From an uncultured Alphaproteobacteria bacterium (GTDB taxonomy: Bacteria > Pseudomonadota > Alphaproteobacteria > Caulobacterales > Parvularculaceae): DNA of 5,085 bases. The notes beneath the pieces were generated by a model. It ran no database searches. It was not told the origin of the DNA and was given only the letters and a program-made list of their open reading frames with translations. Below, one piece after another: positions 3,966-5,085 of this stretch; within the stretch, counting starts at the first letter, position 1; every line of letters starts with the position of its first letter. A program made the translations under genes and the position numbers. The stretch spans positions 1-5,085 of the forward strand of contig CALAZI010000207.1 of assembly GCA_937895955.1 (NCBI GenBank), in the 5' to 3' direction.

Positions 3966-4859
3966 GTGAAAAGTCATTTTTTGAAATATTTACACGCCGC
4001 GGCGCTGTGCATGGCGATTACATTTGCATTTCCATTGACGCCCACCATGGGTTTTTCCGCAAATGCGCAATCGCGCAGCTACGATCCGCCCGCTAACGCA
4101 CAGAAGAAGAGCTATGGCGGAGGCTGGGAGTGCGACCAGGGCTTTCAGGAGAAAGCGGGCGCCTGTGTTGCCGTCGTCGTTCCTAATAATGCTTATGCTA
4201 CGAATTCTTCCTACGGCCGCGCCTGGGAATGCCGTCGCGGCTTTCGCCGTTTGGAGGAGATGTGCGCTGAAATCAGCGTGCCGGCGAACGCTCACCTAAC
4301 ATCCTTTGGCGATCAATGGAGCTGCAACCGGGGATACCGGAAGACCGAAGAGACTTGCGTTGCAATCAAAGTTCCGACAAACGGCTACCTTTCCGACACA
4401 AGTTATGGAGAGGGTTGGGCTTGCGACCGAGGTTTTCGCGCAAGCGATGGAGATTGCGCTCCAATCATCATTCCCGCCAACGCGTTCGCGACAAATACGG
4501 ATTATGGCCGCGGATGGGAATGTGTACATGGCTATCGCGAAGCCGACAACGAATGTAAGGCCATCATTGCGCCGACGAATGGATTTGTTGTGGTCTCAAA
4601 CTATGGGAATGGTTGGGAATGCGACCGCGGATTTCGAGCGACAGAATCCGCTTGCATCAAGGTGAATGTGCCTGAGCATGGGTTTTTGACAGGAACCGCC
4701 TATGGTCCCGGCTGGACATGCGAAAGAGGGTTTAGGGTGAACGGGGCGAGCTGTGTCGCCATCATTGTTCCAGAGAACGCCCATCTCGATTATTCAGGCA
4801 ATGATTGGGAGTGCGATCGTCCATTTACAAATCGTGGCGGCCAATGTGTTGCGGCCTGA
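3966..4859 (+). CDS. Secreted protein with eight tandem Cys-pair repeats
   Basis: The product has 297 residues. Residues 1-34 form a Sec signal peptide: basic MKSHFLKYLH, a hydrophobic core, and an ANA cleavage site before Gln35. The rest is eight repeats starting at Pro42, Pro73, Pro106, Pro137, Pro170, Pro203, Pro236 and Pro269, of 29-33 residues each. The pattern is P-x-N-[AG], a variable turn, YGxGW-x-C-x-R-G-[FY]-R, then Cys, then a short hydrophobic strand. Each repeat has two Cys, always exactly ten residues apart, giving 16 in the mature part and suggesting one disulfide per repeat in an oxidising compartment. No enzyme motif, anchor or lipobox is visible. The start is GTG at 3966, with GCGGA about 8 bases upstream as a weak Shine-Dalgarno. 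I recall similar repeats in alphaproteobacterial hypothetical proteins, without known function. A periplasmic or extracellular binding role is inference. Confidence 0.88.
   Translation: MKSHFLKYLHAAALCMAITFAFPLTPTMGFSANAQSRSYDPPANAQKKSYGGGWECDQGFQEKAGACVAVVVPNNAYATNSSYGRAWECRRGFRRLEEMCAEISVPANAHLTSFGDQWSCNRGYRKTEETCVAIKVPTNGYLSDTSYGEGWACDRGFRASDGDCAPIIIPANAFATNTDYGRGWECVHGYREADNECKAIIAPTNGFVVVSNYGNGWECDRGFRATESACIKVNVPEHGFLTGTAYGPGWTCERGFRVNGASCVAIIVPENAHLDYSGNDWECDRPFTNRGGQCVAA
4089..4856 (+). repeat. Eight coding tandem repeats of about 87-99 bp
   Basis: Repeat units begin at 4089, 4182, 4281, 4374, 4473, 4572, 4671 and 4770. Five are 99 bp, two are 93 bp, and the last is 87 bp without its stop. 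They are similar as protein (TGG-x-TGC and the downstream Cys codon are fixed) but well diverged as DNA, so this is an old amplification and not a slippage-prone recent array. Confidence 0.85.
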
Positions 4860-4893
4860 AAAGCTCATGCTATGGAATAAATGATATTGTCCG

Positions 4894-4921
4894 CCGTCAG
4901 CAATTGAGGGACATTTGACGG
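4894..4921. other. Hairpin downstream of the repeat-protein gene
   Basis: CCGTCA (4894-4899) and TGACGG (4916-4921) form a perfect 6-bp stem with a 16-base loop, about 35 bases after the stop codon. No T tract follows. Apart from this and the right 19-bp repeat, I see nothing certain in the 4860-5050 spacer. Confidence 0.25.
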
Positions 4922-4963
4922 GCTGAGGCCAAGGGCGAATTGGTTCCATCTTTTGCACAGGAA

Positions 4964-4982
4964 TGGCGCGCCGGGGCTTTTT
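4964..4982 (-). repeat. Right copy of a 19-bp inverted repeat
   Basis: The sequence tggcgcgccggggcttttt is the exact reverse complement of 72-90. On the plus strand it resembles the 3' arm of an intrinsic terminator with its T tract, about 105 bases after the repeat-protein stop, but I find no good 5' arm nearby. Confidence 0.8.
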
Positions 4983-5050
4983 GGTTTTACGGCGGATAAT
5001 ATCTCGCAATTGCGCGCGGGCGGCGTAAAATGGCTGAGGAGGCGAAGCAA

Positions 5051-5085
5051 ATGAACGACGACCCTGCGCCCATCTCAAGCGCCGT
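5051..5085 (+). CDS. Start of an unidentified gene (partial, 3' end outside window)
   Basis: ATG at 5051 opens a frame that is still open at the window end, giving MNDDPAPISSA and more. GAGGAGG (5036-5042) lies 8 bases upstream, the strongest Shine-Dalgarno in the window, and decides the start. An in-frame ATG at 5030 would add seven residues (MAEEAKQ) but has a poorer ribosome binding site. Eleven residues are too few to assign a family. Confidence 0.6.
   Translation, partial: MNDDPAPISSA

Noticed and set aside
4089..4856. Regularly spaced repeats as a possible CRISPR array
   Set aside because: The periodicity is in the protein; the DNA units are diverged, have no constant repeat/variable spacer pattern, and stay in one open reading frame.
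72..4982. Whole window as a composite transposon
   Set aside because: The inverted ends exist, but there is no transposase or integrase, no visible target duplication, and the genes inside include ordinary core functions.
4794..5078. Minus-strand frames of 94 and 61 codons at the right end
   Set aside because: They overlap the end of the repeat-protein gene or the next gene's start, have no ribosome binding site support, and show no recognisable domain.

Overview
The window looks like chromosomal DNA from an alphaproteobacterium, most likely of the order Hyphomicrobiales; a Methylocystis/Beijerinckia-type relative is only a guess. The reasons are moderate-to-high GC genes with AT-richer spacers, a RhlE-type DEAD-box helicase with a DEVD motif II, a 68-residue CspA-type protein, and a C-terminally extended IF-1 that sits away from maf. 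No rRNA, tRNA, CRISPR array, transposase or phage gene was seen.

Layout. Positions 1-51 hold the probable last codons of a plus-strand gene that begins outside the window. Positions 284-1546 (minus) encode a DEAD-box RNA helicase. A 421-bp spacer separates it from a divergent cold-shock gene (1968-2174, plus), which ends in a strong intrinsic terminator. Next come two small basic helical proteins (2235-2432 and 2527-2760) that share an ungapped motif and appear to be tandem paralogues. The second overlaps the start of infA (2760-3041) by one base (TAATG), so infA is probably translationally coupled to it. A 276-bp AT-rich spacer with two near-perfect palindromes follows. After it lie a very small charged ORF (3318-3464), a stem-loop region, and a small hypothetical gene (3543-3812). 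A 153-bp leader with a nested inverted repeat precedes a secreted protein of eight cysteine-containing repeats (3966-4859). At the right edge a further gene starts at 5051 behind a strong Shine-Dalgarno sequence.

How it fits together. Positions 284-3041 group factors that act on RNA structure and translation initiation: a helicase that unwinds RNA, a cold-shock RNA chaperone and IF-1. Two uncharacterised Lys/Arg/Glu-rich proteins sit between csp and infA. My inference is a cold or stress translation module in which the small basic proteins are candidate RNA- or ribosome-binding partners; the sequence does not prove this. The right half is unrelated and centres on the secreted repeat protein.

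The structures that a gene list does not explain are: a 19-bp exact inverted repeat at the two ends of the window (72-90 and 4964-4982), paired hairpins just before the csp ribosome binding site, the AT-rich palindromes after infA, and the nested inverted repeat before the repeat-protein gene.
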